64,000 nucleotides of DNA from Owenia fusiformis. Lineage: Eukaryota; Annelida; Polychaeta; Sabellida; Oweniidae. The stretch spans positions 29,193,915-29,257,914 of the forward strand of contig CAIIXF020000001.1 in assembly GCA_903813345.2 (NCBI GenBank). Direction: 5' to 3'. Both the position numbers and the translations under genes were made by a program. The notes below the pieces were generated by a model that saw only the letters and a program-made list of their open reading frames with translations, was not told the origin of the DNA and searched no databases. Each line of letters starts with the position of its first letter. Position 1 is the stretch's first letter. Shown here piece after piece: positions 16,331 to 30,131 of this stretch.

Positions 16331-18289
16331 GGAAATGGGATTGAGATTGCATTATTTCATTACGTCGCATAAGAAGACACTTATTGTAGAGCATTTAGTT
16401 TGATTATTGCAATTTTTGTAATGTATTTTATTCAACAAATATTAACATGTTATCAAATATAACAGGAAGTTATATAAATGATTTTGTTATGACCCGCTAT
16501 AACTATAGCTTCAGCATGCACATTAAAATGCCCAAAACTTAGTATTAGTATACAAAACCATATTGCCTTTAATATGAATTACCAATTTGGGCGAAACATT
16601 TTTATGTACAGTATATATTTTGTAAAATTAGTGTATTAACTGTTTTATAGAAGAACATGAATGTTCTTAATGCATGGATGATCCATTTTGGATGTATTTT
16701 TTATATACAAGCACAGGAAATTGTACCTTTTTAGTATTTTGTATTTTCGAATTTTATGCATTTTTGCCAAAATTTTGAATCCAAGATGCTGTTTATTGTC
16801 TAAGACTGTAGAAATTGAAAATCTATCGCAATAACACAACTTACTCAACTTGTTTTAATCTACATGTATATAACAATGACCTTGGTGTTAGCCAAATTGA
16901 CTCACTGCATAAAATGAGAAATCATTATGGGCAACATTTGATGAAGACACTACAGTATATTCACAAAATAACTTCTAATTCACAAAATAGATATTCTTTA
17001 CATGGCCAGTTTAGTTCATGCATTTGCTTTTTAGTGCTTCTTTAATTGCCTTTTTGCTTCCTAGAAAGTTTGATAATACCTCTTAATGTAGACTTTGTAA
17101 CATTCCGAATAGTCTTGCACCCCCTTGGATTGGCCAGGAAAAACATTTTGCGCTCGAAAATGTTGTAGGGGCTCAATTAGTTTGCCTTTTTGGGCATTAC
17201 ATGGCCTTTTTGGATCTATTTAGGCCAAATTATCAAAATTGGGCCTCAAATTTTCAAAATTTGGGCCCAATTTTTGGATTTAGGTGTTTCAGAGGCAAAA
17301 TCTCCCTTCTTCCACACACATTGCTTACATGATTTTGAAGACATCAGGGAATGAATAAGAGGAGATAAGAAATGATATTACGAAGTGGGTAACAGAATAT
17401 TGTAGGGTTACTTGATGATATTAAGGGGAGAGTATTTTAAGATTGAAAATTATTATTGTAAAGCTATTTTCAATATACATGTGGTACTATCAATATATTA
17501 TATCAAGGAGATTCATATGTATACATTTTTAAAAAACTGTAATTGCTCTTGTAAAATGTAAAATTTTATGAAAATATAACCAAATCTAAAGCAAGTTTTG
17601 ATTTTATTGTTGAATATGTCATGCTTTTTTATTGTACCTAAATAAGGTGAGATATCATTGTCAGCTTTATATTTTTAATTGACTGATCAAGACTGATCAA
17701 TCTTTTTCTTTAGAAGTTTCATTTTTTTAAATATTCTTCCTCACCAAAAGTATAGAAACTTTTGTTTGAGTAGATGAAAAATATTATACATGTATTGTAT
17801 CTGTATATTGGCATTTGCTGTTTGGTGACTTGATATTTTCTAGTTGATTATTTACCCTGCCATTAAAATTGAATGTGAAATGTAAATGTAATGTAAACAT
17901 ATTGTGAACTATGGTAAAATCTGAACTGTCATTACATAAGAAGTTATTCCACATCAAATAAATATCTAGCCAGGTGTGTTTCAGAGATAACCCAAATGCA
18001 CTGACTGATAGATTCCAAAAAGAGTTTACTTCACCGAATATTATTCTTTGGGATAATAATTCATGGCCTGTGCTACATGTAGATTTGACCAAACAAAACA
18101 TGTCATGATTTTAACACATAGTTTATGGATAGATATAAATCTCCTATTCATTTTTGAACAATACCCCAGTGGCCTGGAGCTTTTTTATTTGTTTGATCAC
18201 CTGTCATTATTATTTCCATCATGAATAACTAATTAATTATTATTGCATCCAATAGTGCTACATTGTGATCAGTTTGCTAGGTGGGTGTA

Positions 18290-18790
18290 ACAATGTCTTG
18301 TTTATGCATTTTCAAGGATGTTCCTTGATTTGAACAGGGTATTAGTTTTTGGACATCCTGGGTAATTTTAAGGTGGCCATTTTAGATATTCAGTACTGAA
18401 AACTGGTTGTTTAATGTCTTGTTTATGCATTTACAGCCAAACTGTTTGATGGACTGATTTCACATTTTTAAAGAATTTATATAAAAATTGAGAAATGCTT
18501 TGGACAGGCTGATTTTTAAATGTAATTGTCTACACACTTCCAGGCTAACCATTTCATGGATTCATATGGAAATTTTGGAACGGTTCTTCCTAATCCTATA
18601 AAAATCTAGAACTTATGTAGTTTTAATGCCATTTCGAATTTTCCGTCGCAAAATCTCTGCAAAGTCAACTTGACACCTTTCCAGACAAACCACTTGACAG
18701 AATGATTTGAAATTTTAAGGCATGTTTCTGTATGAAAATCTGGAACTGATTAGTCTTAATGACTTTGTTATGACCTGTTATCTATAGCTT
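18290..18790 (-). repeat. diverged satellite B in inverted orientation
   Basis: Contains GTCTTGTTTATGCATTTAC, AAAATCTAGAACTTATGTAG, ATTTTCCGTCGCAAAATCTC and AAACCACTTGACAGAATG. Reverse-complemented, these match the unit of the array at 50.6-51.6 kb (GACAAGACTTTACAGACAAG, TTAGGACGGAAAATCC, CTAGATTTTCATACTAAG). About three old units. Confidence 0.5.
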
Positions 18791-18952
18791 CAGAAAGTAC
18801 ATTAAAATCCCCATAATTGGTGGTTAAAAACTTTTTGCCTTTTAAGCCTTTTCTACATGTTTGAAAACAATCTGTGCATATTAAATTTCACAAATAATCA
18901 CTTTATTCCTTATATAATACATGTAGTAGCAAATTACAAAATAATAACTTGC

Positions 18953-19092
18953 CCATAGCCAGGATTTACCAAGGGGGAGCTTTTACCTGGGGGGGCTTTT
19001 TACACTTTTGGCTGAAAAAAGTGATCAGAATGGTGAGAAACTGCATGGTTTTGAAAGAATTTCTGTCCAGCCCCCCCCCCCCCTGGCTATGG
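18953..19092. mobile_element. 140-bp MITE with CCATAGCCAGG ends
   Basis: Perfect 11-bp inverted ends CCATAGCCAGG / CCTGGCTATGG, with G- and C-runs just inside (GGGGGGG and a run of 14 C). No target duplication is obvious. Confidence 0.6.
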
Positions 19093-19529
19093 ACCTGAAT
19101 AATATTGCGAAACTTTGGCATATTAAACCTTCTTAATATTCTATCCAAGGGTACCAGATTGTTCACCCTGTGTTCTGTTCAATATGTGGCTGCAATATCT
19201 TATTTAAATCCATATTGTTCTTTATTTCGCAATCCTGTGTTGTCTTGAGCTCCTTGATGTAGTTTTTGTATCAGTTCAACTAGCAAAATCTGCAGCACAT
19301 TATTTGTGGCAGTCTTCTTAGCAAAAAACACAGTGCATTGTGGAAAATGAATCAATGCTAGAATAACAATGTAAGTGATATTGTGATGGTCTTCACAGTC
19401 AATTGCTAACTTCCAAGGTGTGCTGTAGCAGGTTCAATGTCAAAAATGTTGCTGTTGCGGTTGCTATCCTAAATTTTCCAAAATGTAATTCTTATTTGCA
19501 GATTTGCACAATTATTTCTGCATCTTATG

Positions 19530-19667
19530 CCTGGGTCCCATTTCCTCTGATCCATTGGCCAGCGCCTGGTTTATTGAATGTTTTGTTCAATATTGTATTC
19601 AATTTTGAACAAAATACTCGATCGGCCAGGCGCCGTAGCGAAAATTGGAGCAAATGTGACCAGGGCA
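19530..19667. mobile_element. ~138-bp foldback element
   Basis: CTGGGTCCCATTT...GGCCAGCGCCTGG...TTTTGTTCAA pairs with TTGAACAAAA...CGGCCAGGCGCC...AAATGTGACCAGGG. This is an imperfect hairpin over its whole length. Confidence 0.5.
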
Positions 19668-20395
19668 TTAAACAACTGCAGCATTTGATACAATACTACA
19701 TGTGTATGTGAATCATTTTACTCAATAACAGATGTATTTTCAACCAAGTAGAAGATAATTTACTAATTCTCAGGTTACAGTGCCCAGCTGATGTGTTTTC
19801 ATGCTCAATAGTAGCGGACCCGGGCTGCATTCTAGAACAATAGACTTAAGAATTCATAAATTTAATACTAACAAAAATGAACCCCTGGTTCAAATATTAT
19901 AAAGGCCTCTTATCTCTTATTGGCTTTTACTTCTTTGAAGAAACTGCGACAAATCAACATTGCACAAAATAATTGTATAATATTCATTACAGCATGCTAC
20001 TGTAAGTTAATTTGACATTAAGCTAATTTGACATTATTCAACTGCAAATTTACTGAATTTTTACATTTGACTTGTCATGATTTCTTCAGTTTGTTTTGGA
20101 GGAAACAGTTTCCATGTATGTACCATATACACTGTCTGAAATTCCTAGGGATTCATCTTCAATTCCGGGCTCAAATCTAAGTGCCAAGTAATTTAGAAAA
20201 TCTTTCAAATCACCAAAATAAACCAGGTGCTAAATCAACCCAATATACAGTACAAATCATAGGTCATAACAATTAAGTACAAATAAAGTAAAAGGTTATT
20301 GGCACAATAATTAATTGAACACTATATATTATATACACAATTAATAACCATTGTTTCAAAAATAAATATGGCTGTACAGTACACATGACTTGCTA

Positions 20396-20564
20396 TTATT
20401 TACTAGATTTACTGCCTATAAATTTTGTGTGTCGACCCTGAGCTACAAAAGTCCCATCTGCTTTATGTGTAATATCAACAGATAGAAATGCTAGGGTGCT
20501 TCCACATCTTAGTGTCTTTGCATCAATCACAATCTCTGAACCCACCTTAGCACCTTTCATATAT
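20396..20564 (-). CDS. ACOT13: ACOT13 exon 3
   Basis: Starts after TTTTCAG, completes MNITYMKGAKVGSEIVIDA and the last beta strands, and ends at TAA after GSKSSK. Confidence 0.94.
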
Positions 20565-21883
20565 CTGAAAAGGAGAACACGTGAAGGTATTTAATTTATT
20601 AATTATAATCTAGGTTATTAGAAAAGATGGTGTTACTTTTCAGATTCAAACAATGTTGAAAGGTGAGGTGCTGTTTCAACATATAAGTTCAATATTACAA
20701 TACAGTAGGTATGGTAAACATTATTACATTCTAGCCCAGGGAGAACATGCTTTTATTTTGGAAAGCAAATGTCTCTTGAAACTGAAAGCCCATGATTTAA
20801 AGATCAACCCAGAGGTCTGGAATCATTTAGCATCAATCTAACTTAACGTAAAAATGACAACTGGTCTGTAACTAATTTTGATTTGACTTACGTTATGTTC
20901 ATATCAACACTGACCCCAGCGACTTGTCTCTCGGTGGTCATTAGAGCACATGTCGAGACGACATCTACCAGAGTTGCCGTCATTCCACCATGTAAACTTC
21001 CACCTCTGTTCTGTTCATCTTCTGTTACTGTCAGTTCACATACACAGTTACCATTACCTGCAGACACAACACGGAGCTGCAACATATAACTTATTATATA
21101 TTGCATGATCGCCAAAGGGGAAGAGAGGTATGTAAAGGGGTATTAAATATGCTTTAGTTTAGAAGTTTCACAACCTACATGTAATTTAGGAGTGATGTGT
21201 CCCATAATATTAACAATATATATATCCACAAAATCTTGCTAATTTCTATGCAGATTCTTGAATCAAAGTGCTAAAAATATAAATAGAATGGACATAAACA
21301 TGACATACTTTACAGGGTGTCAAATAAATATGTCCCCCCCCCTTAATTTCAAAAGTATGAACTTTTGTGCATAAATGAGCATCTATTTGAGCCAGTCATC
21401 TGAAACTTCTTGTGGAGTTGCTCCATGAAGCCTAGTTTTATTGGGCTAAAGAGCAACTTAGATATCATGCAGACAAAGTTATGCAATATTATGTATGGGG
21501 GAGAACATTTTTATTTGACACCCCTGTAGACACTGGTTGAACTTGAACTTGAACTATCTCGAGATAGACGTCCTTGATCTAGTCGAAACTATTAAATTAT
21601 TATTTGACCAAAGAACACTGCGACGTACATCAGATTTACAATCTAATCTACATGTACTAATAAAAGATGACTAGACCTCAATGGCAGTCACTATTTGTAT
21701 ATTATCACCCACAAATTTTTGAAGACATTCATTTACTCTAATTTTGAGTCTTTTTCTTTGTAATCAGTAAAAGAATTTGTAGACTAAATTCCAACTTCAA
21801 CTTACACCTTTCATAACTGTATCAAACCCCCTCTCCTTCGTCATAAACTGCATAAGTTGACGAACCAAACTTGTAGACGGCAT
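20396..21883 (-). CDS. ACOT13: acyl-coenzyme A thioesterase 13 (THEM2-like), complete, 3 exons
   Basis: Hotdog-fold thioesterase that hydrolyses long-chain acyl-CoA to free fatty acid and CoA. Family members form tetramers and are cytosolic or mitochondria-associated. Exons 21883-21806, 21076-20892 and 20564-20396 join with GT/AG and matching phases (0, then 2) to give 143 residues, against 140 in human. The N-terminus is MPSTSLVRQLMQFMTKERGF. The active-site segment is QNRGGSLHGGMTATLVD, followed by ERQVAGVSVDMNITYMKGAK and the end QGRHTKFIGSKSSK. Asn49, His55, Gly56, Asp64 and Ser82 have the same spacing as the human catalytic set N50/H56/G57/D65/S83. The start is the first ATG of exon 1. 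No broken residue is seen. The identification is firm. Confidence 0.95.
20892..21076 (-). CDS. ACOT13: ACOT13 exon 2 (catalytic core)
   Basis: 185 nt between TTGCAG and a GTAAGT donor (phase 0 in, 2 out). It contains LHGG, the Asp and Ser catalytic positions, and the start of the MNITY signature. Confidence 0.95.
21806..21883 (-). CDS. ACOT13: ACOT13 exon 1
   Basis: 26 codons from ATG (complement of 21883-21881) to a GTAAGT donor, phase 0. It encodes the N-terminal helix MPSTSLVRQLMQFMTKERGF and then DTVMKG. Confidence 0.93.
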
Positions 21884-21905
21884 TTTTGTTCAGAGGTCAA
21901 TTGGT

Positions 21906-21911
21906 CACGTG
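21906..21911. promoter_or_regulatory. CACGTG E-box upstream of ACOT13
   Basis: A palindromic E-box in context GGTCACGTGATT, 23 bp upstream of the ACOT13 ATG. It resembles USF/MYC/TFE-type sites. It may lie in the 5' UTR or the core promoter; the transcription start is not known. Confidence 0.5.
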
Positions 21912-21919
21912 ATTTGTTT

Positions 21920-21930
21920 GGGGAATCCCC
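21920..21930. promoter_or_regulatory. palindromic NF-kB (kappa-B) site
   Basis: GGGGAATCCCC, which reads GGGGATTCCCC on the ACOT13 strand. This fits the Rel-family consensus GGGRNNYYCC with no mismatch and has the same core as the kappa-B site of mouse MHC class I enhancer A. It lies 8 bp from the E-box and 18 bp from the ISRE. Confidence 0.6.
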
Positions 21931-21948
21931 TTTCATAGTGTTCATTGT

Positions 21949-21966
21949 GAAACTGAAAGTGAAACT
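21949..21966 (-). promoter_or_regulatory. ISRE / IRF-binding element
   Basis: On the plus strand GAAACTGAAAGTGAAACT, three GAAA boxes at 6-bp spacing. On the ACOT13 strand it contains AGTTTCACTTTC, a perfect match to the vertebrate ISRE consensus AGTTTCNNTTTC. It sits about 65 bp upstream of the ACOT13 start codon. Activity in this organism is inferred, not shown. Confidence 0.6.
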
Positions 21967-24900
21967 ATTTCTTGCATTGTACAAAGGCATTTGCCAGATT
22001 TTCTTCATCTTGATTCCTATCGTATATATTCAGTAATTCAGTACTGAATTTACTTAGCAGCCTACTACTTTAGCAGCCTACTGACGTTATCTACAAAAGG
22101 AAAAGATCTGACTGGGGATCTATGATTTCTATTCTTGTAAGACTTATGAATAAATGTATGTGTACCATGTGTACTGATGACAATTCATTTTAATATTTTG
22201 GAAACGCTCTGTGGTTTTGAAATATCAGTATCCTAATCAGACCAGGATATCAAAATGAAATCATATATATGATTATACATTTATTTTGACGGATATCTAC
22301 AATGTAATACTGTATTAAATATTACATTTCCATATACTGGTATTAATTTCAATTTGACATTAGGCTCTATTACACGAAAATATGCAAGTAAATCATATAC
22401 AAGAGATAAATAGATTGCAGTCCTCACCCTTTATGTACATATGTTAGATGTGCAACTACTCTGAGCTAATATGTTTGTACACCACCCTCTAGTCCCTCTT
22501 CCTGGGACTGATCATTCTCATGCAATAGTTTCTTGTTCAATCAATCAGAGAGCACCATAGAGTTTAGAAATTATATCTAGTTATTTAAAAACAACAGAGT
22601 GAACAGACAACTAGGTTCTGCAAGTCTAGAAGCTTATCAGTAATCTTAAGAGTGTCATATGAGTTAACTCACTCTGGTAAAGGGTAAGCAAATTAATGCA
22701 CAATATGAGTTAATAACCTTTTAGCAATGCATATACATGCACATGTATACTCTTGTACTTTTTCAAACAGAATAACTTTCAAGACAGAATCAGCCAGTAA
22801 ACAAAGTGGATACTTTCAGTGATGCTATATACAAAATACACCTATTATGATGTTAAATCTATTTAAAACTTTTAGTCTACTTTTTCAAGTTATCAAAATA
22901 AATCAAAAGTATATCAGGGGTTCATTGGTCTCTATGTAACATCTTTTTCTTAGCCCATTCAAGACCTAAAAAGGTTCTGATTCATTAATGAGTCAAAACC
23001 CTATGTATGACATTGGCTATAGCTCAAAAATTGACATACCTCATGTTATTGAATAAGGGATTAATCCAATGTGTGATTTACTTTTTGCATAAACTTGAGA
23101 TTTACCAGACAGATATTGCTGAAATATAAGTTGCCTTTCTCATAGACATGGAAGCCCCACCTCTAGTGACTTTTTGACTGTAAGACTTTCAGAAGTGTCA
23201 CTGGGGTCGTGACAAATCTCAGATATATAAAGAAAACCCCAGAGGCGCACACCTACCTTTCTCAAAGACACTGAATAATAGTCAATGCAAAGTTTATCAA
23301 AAATAAATCTGAACAAATATATTTCTGTAGCCTTATGATTGGATACTCCCCTGACCTATTGTATTTATTTATGACTTTTGCCATTTCAGAACTGTTTGTC
23401 TCACCTTTGAAATGGTGCCCCTGTTCAATGAACATGTACAAACAGTTTCAGATCAGTTCAGCTGGTACATTGTTTCATGATAATTAAATTGTAAAAGTCA
23501 TATGCCATTGAAAAGTGAATGTTCATTCTGACTCATCATTTATACGCCATCAACAGTCATTTTATACAGTTTTATTTCACTTATAATTTCCAATTATAAA
23601 TTAATGTTGTTTCAATAAAGGAATCATACAGATCAATAAAAGCCACTCAAAACTGACCTTAAGGGGTCATGGTCATTCAAAAGACTAAAGGGCCATGTAC
23701 ATATTCAAGGCCATTTGTTCATCAACATTCTCATGCCAATCCTTATAGTATGAAAAACTAAGTCATACTCTGGCCCAATAATTGTTTCTAATTTATATTT
23801 TCCTTGTTTAAATGAAACACTGGGTCAAACAAAAGGCTTTTCATTTGGATTAAATGCACATAAAACTCAGGTTATCAGTTTACATAGAAACAATTAGAAG
23901 GCCTTTGTTTATTAATTTCAATAATGTAACTGACCAGTGGGTATTTTATTGCTCTTTTTATGAATAATCAATAACAAATAATGTTGAAAGTCTTTTAATG
24001 GCACATCACCATACTTTTATTTCAGGATAATGACATGAGCTCAGTGAGACTCATATTTTATCATCTTAAACTCTTTTATCCATTAGTGAAGAAAATATAT
24101 CTTAGAGCTAAAAGCTGTAATTCTCATATACCCTAAAACAATCACTATTCATAATGATACGAGTATAAGATACTCAATCGATAGATTTGGACAAACTTTT
24201 CCAAATTATCAAAGGATTGGTATCGATATGGTGAACTTAATTCAACAATGTTTTTCTCTTAAACAAATTATTCAAAACATTCTGTAATAAAAAAACATGG
24301 TCCTTTATGTAATTTTGACTGATTGACAATTAATTGCCAAAATAATTTATTATATTTTATATAACTGTTTTTATTAACCTCTTTTGTTTTTTTAGTGCAA
24401 TTGTTTTTTGTTCCTTTTTAACAATTCTTGAGAATGAAATATCTTTCCGAAGCTTGTTGGAACAATATAGCATATACAACATTTTCTTAGACCTCTCAAT
24501 ATTATAGTTATACAAAGGAAATTTTGGTCGATTTGACAAAAAGTATTCAAAAAATTAAAACAAAAACCCTCAAAATAGATAAAAATGAAGATAAACCTTT
24601 TATTTCATTAACAAGATACTTTTTTTTAAATCAACCAAACTTTCCTTTGTACATTTACAATAATGAGAGACCTTAACATGTCGTATTCATGTCATTTTGT
24701 TCCAATGAGGTTCGGATAGATGTTTTCATTTCATTCCGAACATGATGATACCAAGAACAAAAGAAGTATCTGATGTGTTTTCTAAAACAATATAGGGAAA
24801 AGTATATTTTTTCAAATTATATTGTTACATTGATGACCATTAAATTGACGATGTGTAAAATTTTTTTGTGTTCAAAAAGTTCACCATATCGATACCCATC

Positions 24901-27900
24901 CTTTAATATAATTCTTCACCCTGTGGTAAGAAATATGACAGGTTTACATTGCATTGACCATTGAATGCACCTTTCTAATTAATGGCAATAATGCGAGTTG
25001 AATAATCTTGATTTACGTCATAAAATATTCAAAATTCAGTCAAAGTGATATTTCAGTTAAAGGGAACTTTCTACTATCTTCACCATGGTATCTGACCCGA
25101 ATGAGCCACCTGGTGGTGAAACTGGTAACTACTCGCATCTGAGTAACTTTTTAAACTATTTTTCCAATCTTCGATAAAACATAAAAAAAAGGTTTATGAC
25201 CAAGTGTTATGATTGTATAATTTATATGGCATTACAGGCTCAAAAAGTATTTTAGAGTTATCTAGTATTAGCATTATAGCTGTTATGCCCTCCTAATCCT
25301 TTTGAAGTATGTACAATAATTGTAGTCTATTGATGATTGAAGTCCATTCATTTTTTGTGTAAAAGCTTGAAGGAAAATGTTGCAGGAAAGTCCCTTCCAT
25401 TTATGCTGTTTTGGTACATGAGACACAAACTGTGTTACATATTCATACAATGTACAAATACCTTAAGCTCAAAGAAATCTTTGCCATGAGAGCTGAGATG
25501 AATCCCATAGTGGTAACCATACCCTTCTTTTTCTCCCCTAAAAGTGGCACCCACAAGCACCGGCTATGTTGATAAGAAGGTCTTGTAAATCAGATGTGAT
25601 AAGCTTGCACAGTTTAATTTGAAAATATGAAGTCATTTGATAGTTAATGTCAAAGGGGTCATTGCTGCAAGAGAACCCTGTGCCACCCCAGTAAGAAGTG
25701 GGAATTTCTTTTTGCGTTCTTTAAAATATTAACATATTTCAGTCAATGAAACTACCTTTTGTATCTTCACACGTTATAAAATCCATTTAGAGTAGAATTC
25801 AGTGCAAAAATATGAGGCGGCGCCTAAAAGCCTCGATAGATAACAATATAAATGATTGTGCATGTTTGATAATTGTGTTAATTCAATAATTCATATTGCA
25901 TTATTTGTTTAGTTAATCACAAGTTTTTTATTAATCTGCGTCATCATTAGTTCACTGAACAGCCATAAATATATGAATGATCAAACAGAATAAAATTGTA
26001 AATTCAAATAATAGCTGACATTTATTTGAGAAAAATGGTTGCATATATATGCTCTATAATATACTAAAGTATAGCATGCCAAAAGAAAATATACATATAC
26101 ATATTTTGCCTCTTAAGGCTTTCAACCTAGGATGATATCTTCAAAAATATTGGTTCATAGAGAATAGTATGAGATAACAAACTGGGATGGTATTTTGTAA
26201 CTTATAAAAATCACCATTTATAACCTATCAATATACATGTACATGTGTTCTAATGTATTCTATAAGGGTATTAAAAGACTTGCTTGAATTTCTAGAAATG
26301 AGGAATAATTTGAGATATGGGCCAAAAGTTACAAAAAAAATATTAAAGATTGTATCACCGCTATTGGTCCATATATTCAAAATCACTTCCGAAGAGCAGC
26401 AGTCTTCTAATACTGTACATTATTTAGGTATAAATTTTAATATATGGCATCCCAATTCTTCACTGGGAGACAGTGATATAGTATTTAACATATGAAATAT
26501 TTACATGAGTTAAAGGGATCTTTCTAGCAATGCAATAACAATTGTAAGTGTGGTGAATAGTCATACCAGTATACAATTTACGTACATTAACATGTTATTT
26601 ACTTTAAGGGAGAATCACAGAAATAGACAACTTTTTTAAAAAATAGTTTCTATTTCAAATAAGTTGGAAAATGGCAACATCCTTTGTTCATATTATCAGA
26701 ATGGAGGTTTCAACCATTAAGCAATTGTAACCAAACACAAAGCATAAAAGATCCCATGAAATAGTGCTAAAATAATGAATAAATTTCCTTGAAAACAGAT
26801 GAAAACATTGATGACTAAATGCCCTAAATGCAAAGCCTTTGCAGAGAAATATGAAAAGTTCATAATATTCTTCATGCTTTGTTAAGCCTTTTCATGACTA
26901 AAAACAGCAATAAATTAAGTTTTTACAAGCAAGCACTCTAACAAGCCATGAATTAATCTAGCAAGCTCTACGTTCAATTATGCGAGTGCTGTAGCCGGGG
27001 TACTAACTAGCAATATGAAAACTCTGAAAAAATATGAGCTATATAAAGTAGTACCCCAGATAAAACATCCACATCAATTACCAAGCAGATACCATATTTG
27101 TAAAAACATTTTATAAAATAGTCCCCTTTAAAATACATTTTGGTATTTTCATCAACAACAAAACTGAACAAGATTTGTACATATATCTGTAAAAGTTGAC
27201 AATAGACTGCAAAGTCCACAACCACTTTGGTCTACCTACTACCCCATTCTACCCGATGTAAGTTTAACAAGGTCCTTTAACTAAATATGAAATTGGATCA
27301 TTTACCCAGCAGAACAAGTGGTTGAAACTGATTCAAAGTAAAATACTGTCACTTAAATGATATGTAGACAAGTAAGTGGTTAACATGAATAATGGGTATT
27401 TACAGATGAGCATTTAGACTAAATGATGGTTAGTTTACTTGTAGAAGTTACATGCAGACACATACATGTAGAGAAAGTACAGAACATATAAGAATAATGC
27501 TGTTTAATCAATCCACCGGTTCACCAAACTACTACTACTACATAAACTGCAAATATTCTAAATGTACAACTTGATGTGTACATTCTAAAATCAGACATTT
27601 TCTTTCTTATTTCATCACATTTCTTAATTAACATGACACTGCACACTCCAGTTGTCTTTTATTTGCAGCCACATTTGATGTGAATCGTGGGCATAAAGTA
27701 AGTTTAGAGTCGTAAGTGACATTAAGTAACAAGGATCCATCTCGATGAAAGCTTAAGAAAAATAATTTTCCCTCATTTTCAATATGATGTTTAATGATTT
27801 ATTCAAATTGAATATGTTATTTTGACAAGAATTTATCTGATATTATATTAAACTGATACACTCTTGGAGAGGTTTTGGTTAGATCCATTGAACTACTATA

Positions 27901-30131
27901 TAATGTAGAAGTATTATAGTATAATGGTTCAGAAACAAAGTCTCTCTTACTATTTTATATCTTTTCAAATTGTGCAACACAAATTATATATCTAGTTGGT
28001 TTAAGTAGAGATACACTTAAAATGGGATATTACACATTGATAAATATCACACCGAACTTGAAATTAAAAATAGGTGCTGATTGAATTACCCATCGTGCCC
28101 AAAACCTCTTGGTACTAGTTTGCTACTGCAAGACTTTCAAGTTAAATGGATGAACAGTCTCCTAGTTTCAATTCAAACATCAATGACACAGGGTTTCTTT
28201 TGCTTGTCAATTGACACCAATCAGCACAAGATAATGACAATATGACGACACTTTTTAAGTGCAATAAAAATCAGACCAAGATGTTACAACAGCACATATC
28301 ATCCCCGGTAATGTGACATGTGACTTTAATGATGTCCGGTGTTATTTCAGAAACTCTTGTTTGACTTTAATGATGATAATGCCTCCAATTAAAGTCAGAA
28401 TTGGACACTTTTTAAGTACATTCTACATGAATATTTTACAAAGAATATCTCCAGTAAATGTACTTACATTCATTTGTAAAACATATACTAGTATTGAGAT
28501 GTTCCCTATTTTAGTGTTTTCCACTGAACACATATGACAAACCCTGCCATGCCCTCTAAAATGAACACCTCTTCATATATAGTTATTTTTATCTAACCAG
28601 ACGGATCTTTAGAGTAAACCTACTTATGCTTTCTAGAGCATATAAGACTGAGTTGCACAATTTGAAGTAAACATACAACTTACAAAATATATAGGAAAAG
28701 ATTTTTATACAACATTTGAATCATCTATAAACTAGCTACAACCCTGTTTCCTTGTTAATAACTGGTATATATATAATACATATCTATGAGGTTTAGCAGA
28801 AATGTATTTATGTATCCTCTAGAATACATGGAATATAAAATAGAATCATTCACATTGTTTTGCATAGTTGCCATAAATGCACTATTCATTAAAGTTGCTA
28901 AGTGAATGATGACTTTGAATAGAAAAAGTGTTGTGTAATGATACATCTGAAATTCATGTCTGTTTACTCAGGTCAAGTTTCCCAAAGAATATAGTCCATG
29001 ATTAGTGCTGGTCAACTGTAATCATGGCATAGCAATAAGAAGCATGAATGATACTTGCTTATTGTATTATACAGAAATCTAAGACCTTGAAACATGCATG
29101 AACAAAAATAATAGATTTGGCAATTAATTTCATGTATAAAACCCTCAAAGTATAATCAAATTGGGACCTAGATTTTATGTAAAAACAGTGAAAAACTAGG
29201 TCCTAGAAACGCCATAGTTTGTACTTTTGCAATGAGAATACTAGATATAGTACATAGGTCTACAACGTACATAAAATTGACCACCTTTATTGGGTTCTAC
29301 ACACATTACTTCACTGTTGAGTGAATACAATAGAAATACAATATATAAGATCCTACCATACATTGGTTCACTCCCAACCTGTTTACTGGCAATAGATGTC
29401 AGCACTGAGACTCTGTTAAATACTTTATAAGGTAGTAAGTACCCTTGTCAATTGTCATGGAGTCTTTGGATTTTTTGATTTTTGTTATGAAATTCGTTCA
29501 AGTTTAGCAGATGCAGTAATTAAATCCAGGAATAACATTGAATGTGCACTATGCTCTTGATTTTAGAACATTATGATTGTTAAAAAACTTTGAGTAGTCT
29601 TATATGAGTTATGACCCTGAGTGTTTTGTTGATATTGTTGCATATCACCCTGTTTCATATGTATATAAGTTGTACTTCAGTTTACAGAATTTGATATTGA
29701 TGCTCTATAAAAAATTGTTTGCGACCCCCAACCATGACATATTGTACAAGGATATATAATGCTTTCGGTATAATAGCCATATAATACATGGAAACATGTA
29801 CAAAACATACACAATAATATGCTCACATTAAAATACAATGTAGTTATAACATGGAGAAATCACTCATTAAAACAGATTACTTGATTTCATGGTATGAAGA
29901 AATATAAATCGTCAATGAACAATTTATATTTCAAGTATTATAATAAAACACCCCTCTCAAGAAAAAGAATGAAAAATACTAAAATTGCCATATTCCAGAT
30001 ACAATAGTTGAATACTGTGTGAAAATCTTGTGAGAAAATATATTAAAAATCACAGTAACATGTGAGGCCATTATCTATTGACTTACAGACTGTGGTCTAT
30101 TATTTCCAATAACAAAATAATCATGTATGCA
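21967..30131. other. region upstream of ACOT13 without recognised genes
   Basis: About 8 kb of AT-rich sequence with only short open frames and no recognisable exon on either strand. The foldback at 24.2-24.9 kb is the only clear structure. Part of it could belong to a long bZIP 3' UTR or to a gene I cannot see without alignment. Confidence 0.4.
24206..24910. mobile_element. diverged foldback element (~700 bp)
   Basis: AAAGGATTGGTATCGATATG followed by GTGAACTT near 24211-24238 has its near-perfect complement at 24877-24904. Flanking sequence on both arms remains loosely complementary. Confidence 0.45.

Larger units (their letters stand above)
15312..20395. other. intergenic region between receptor/CACTA and ACOT13
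   Basis: Apart from the LINE remnant, the CCATAGCCAGG element, the 18.3-18.8 kb diverged satellite and the 19.5 kb foldback, I see no gene. Short open frames here have no domain or codon pattern that I recognise. Confidence 0.5.
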
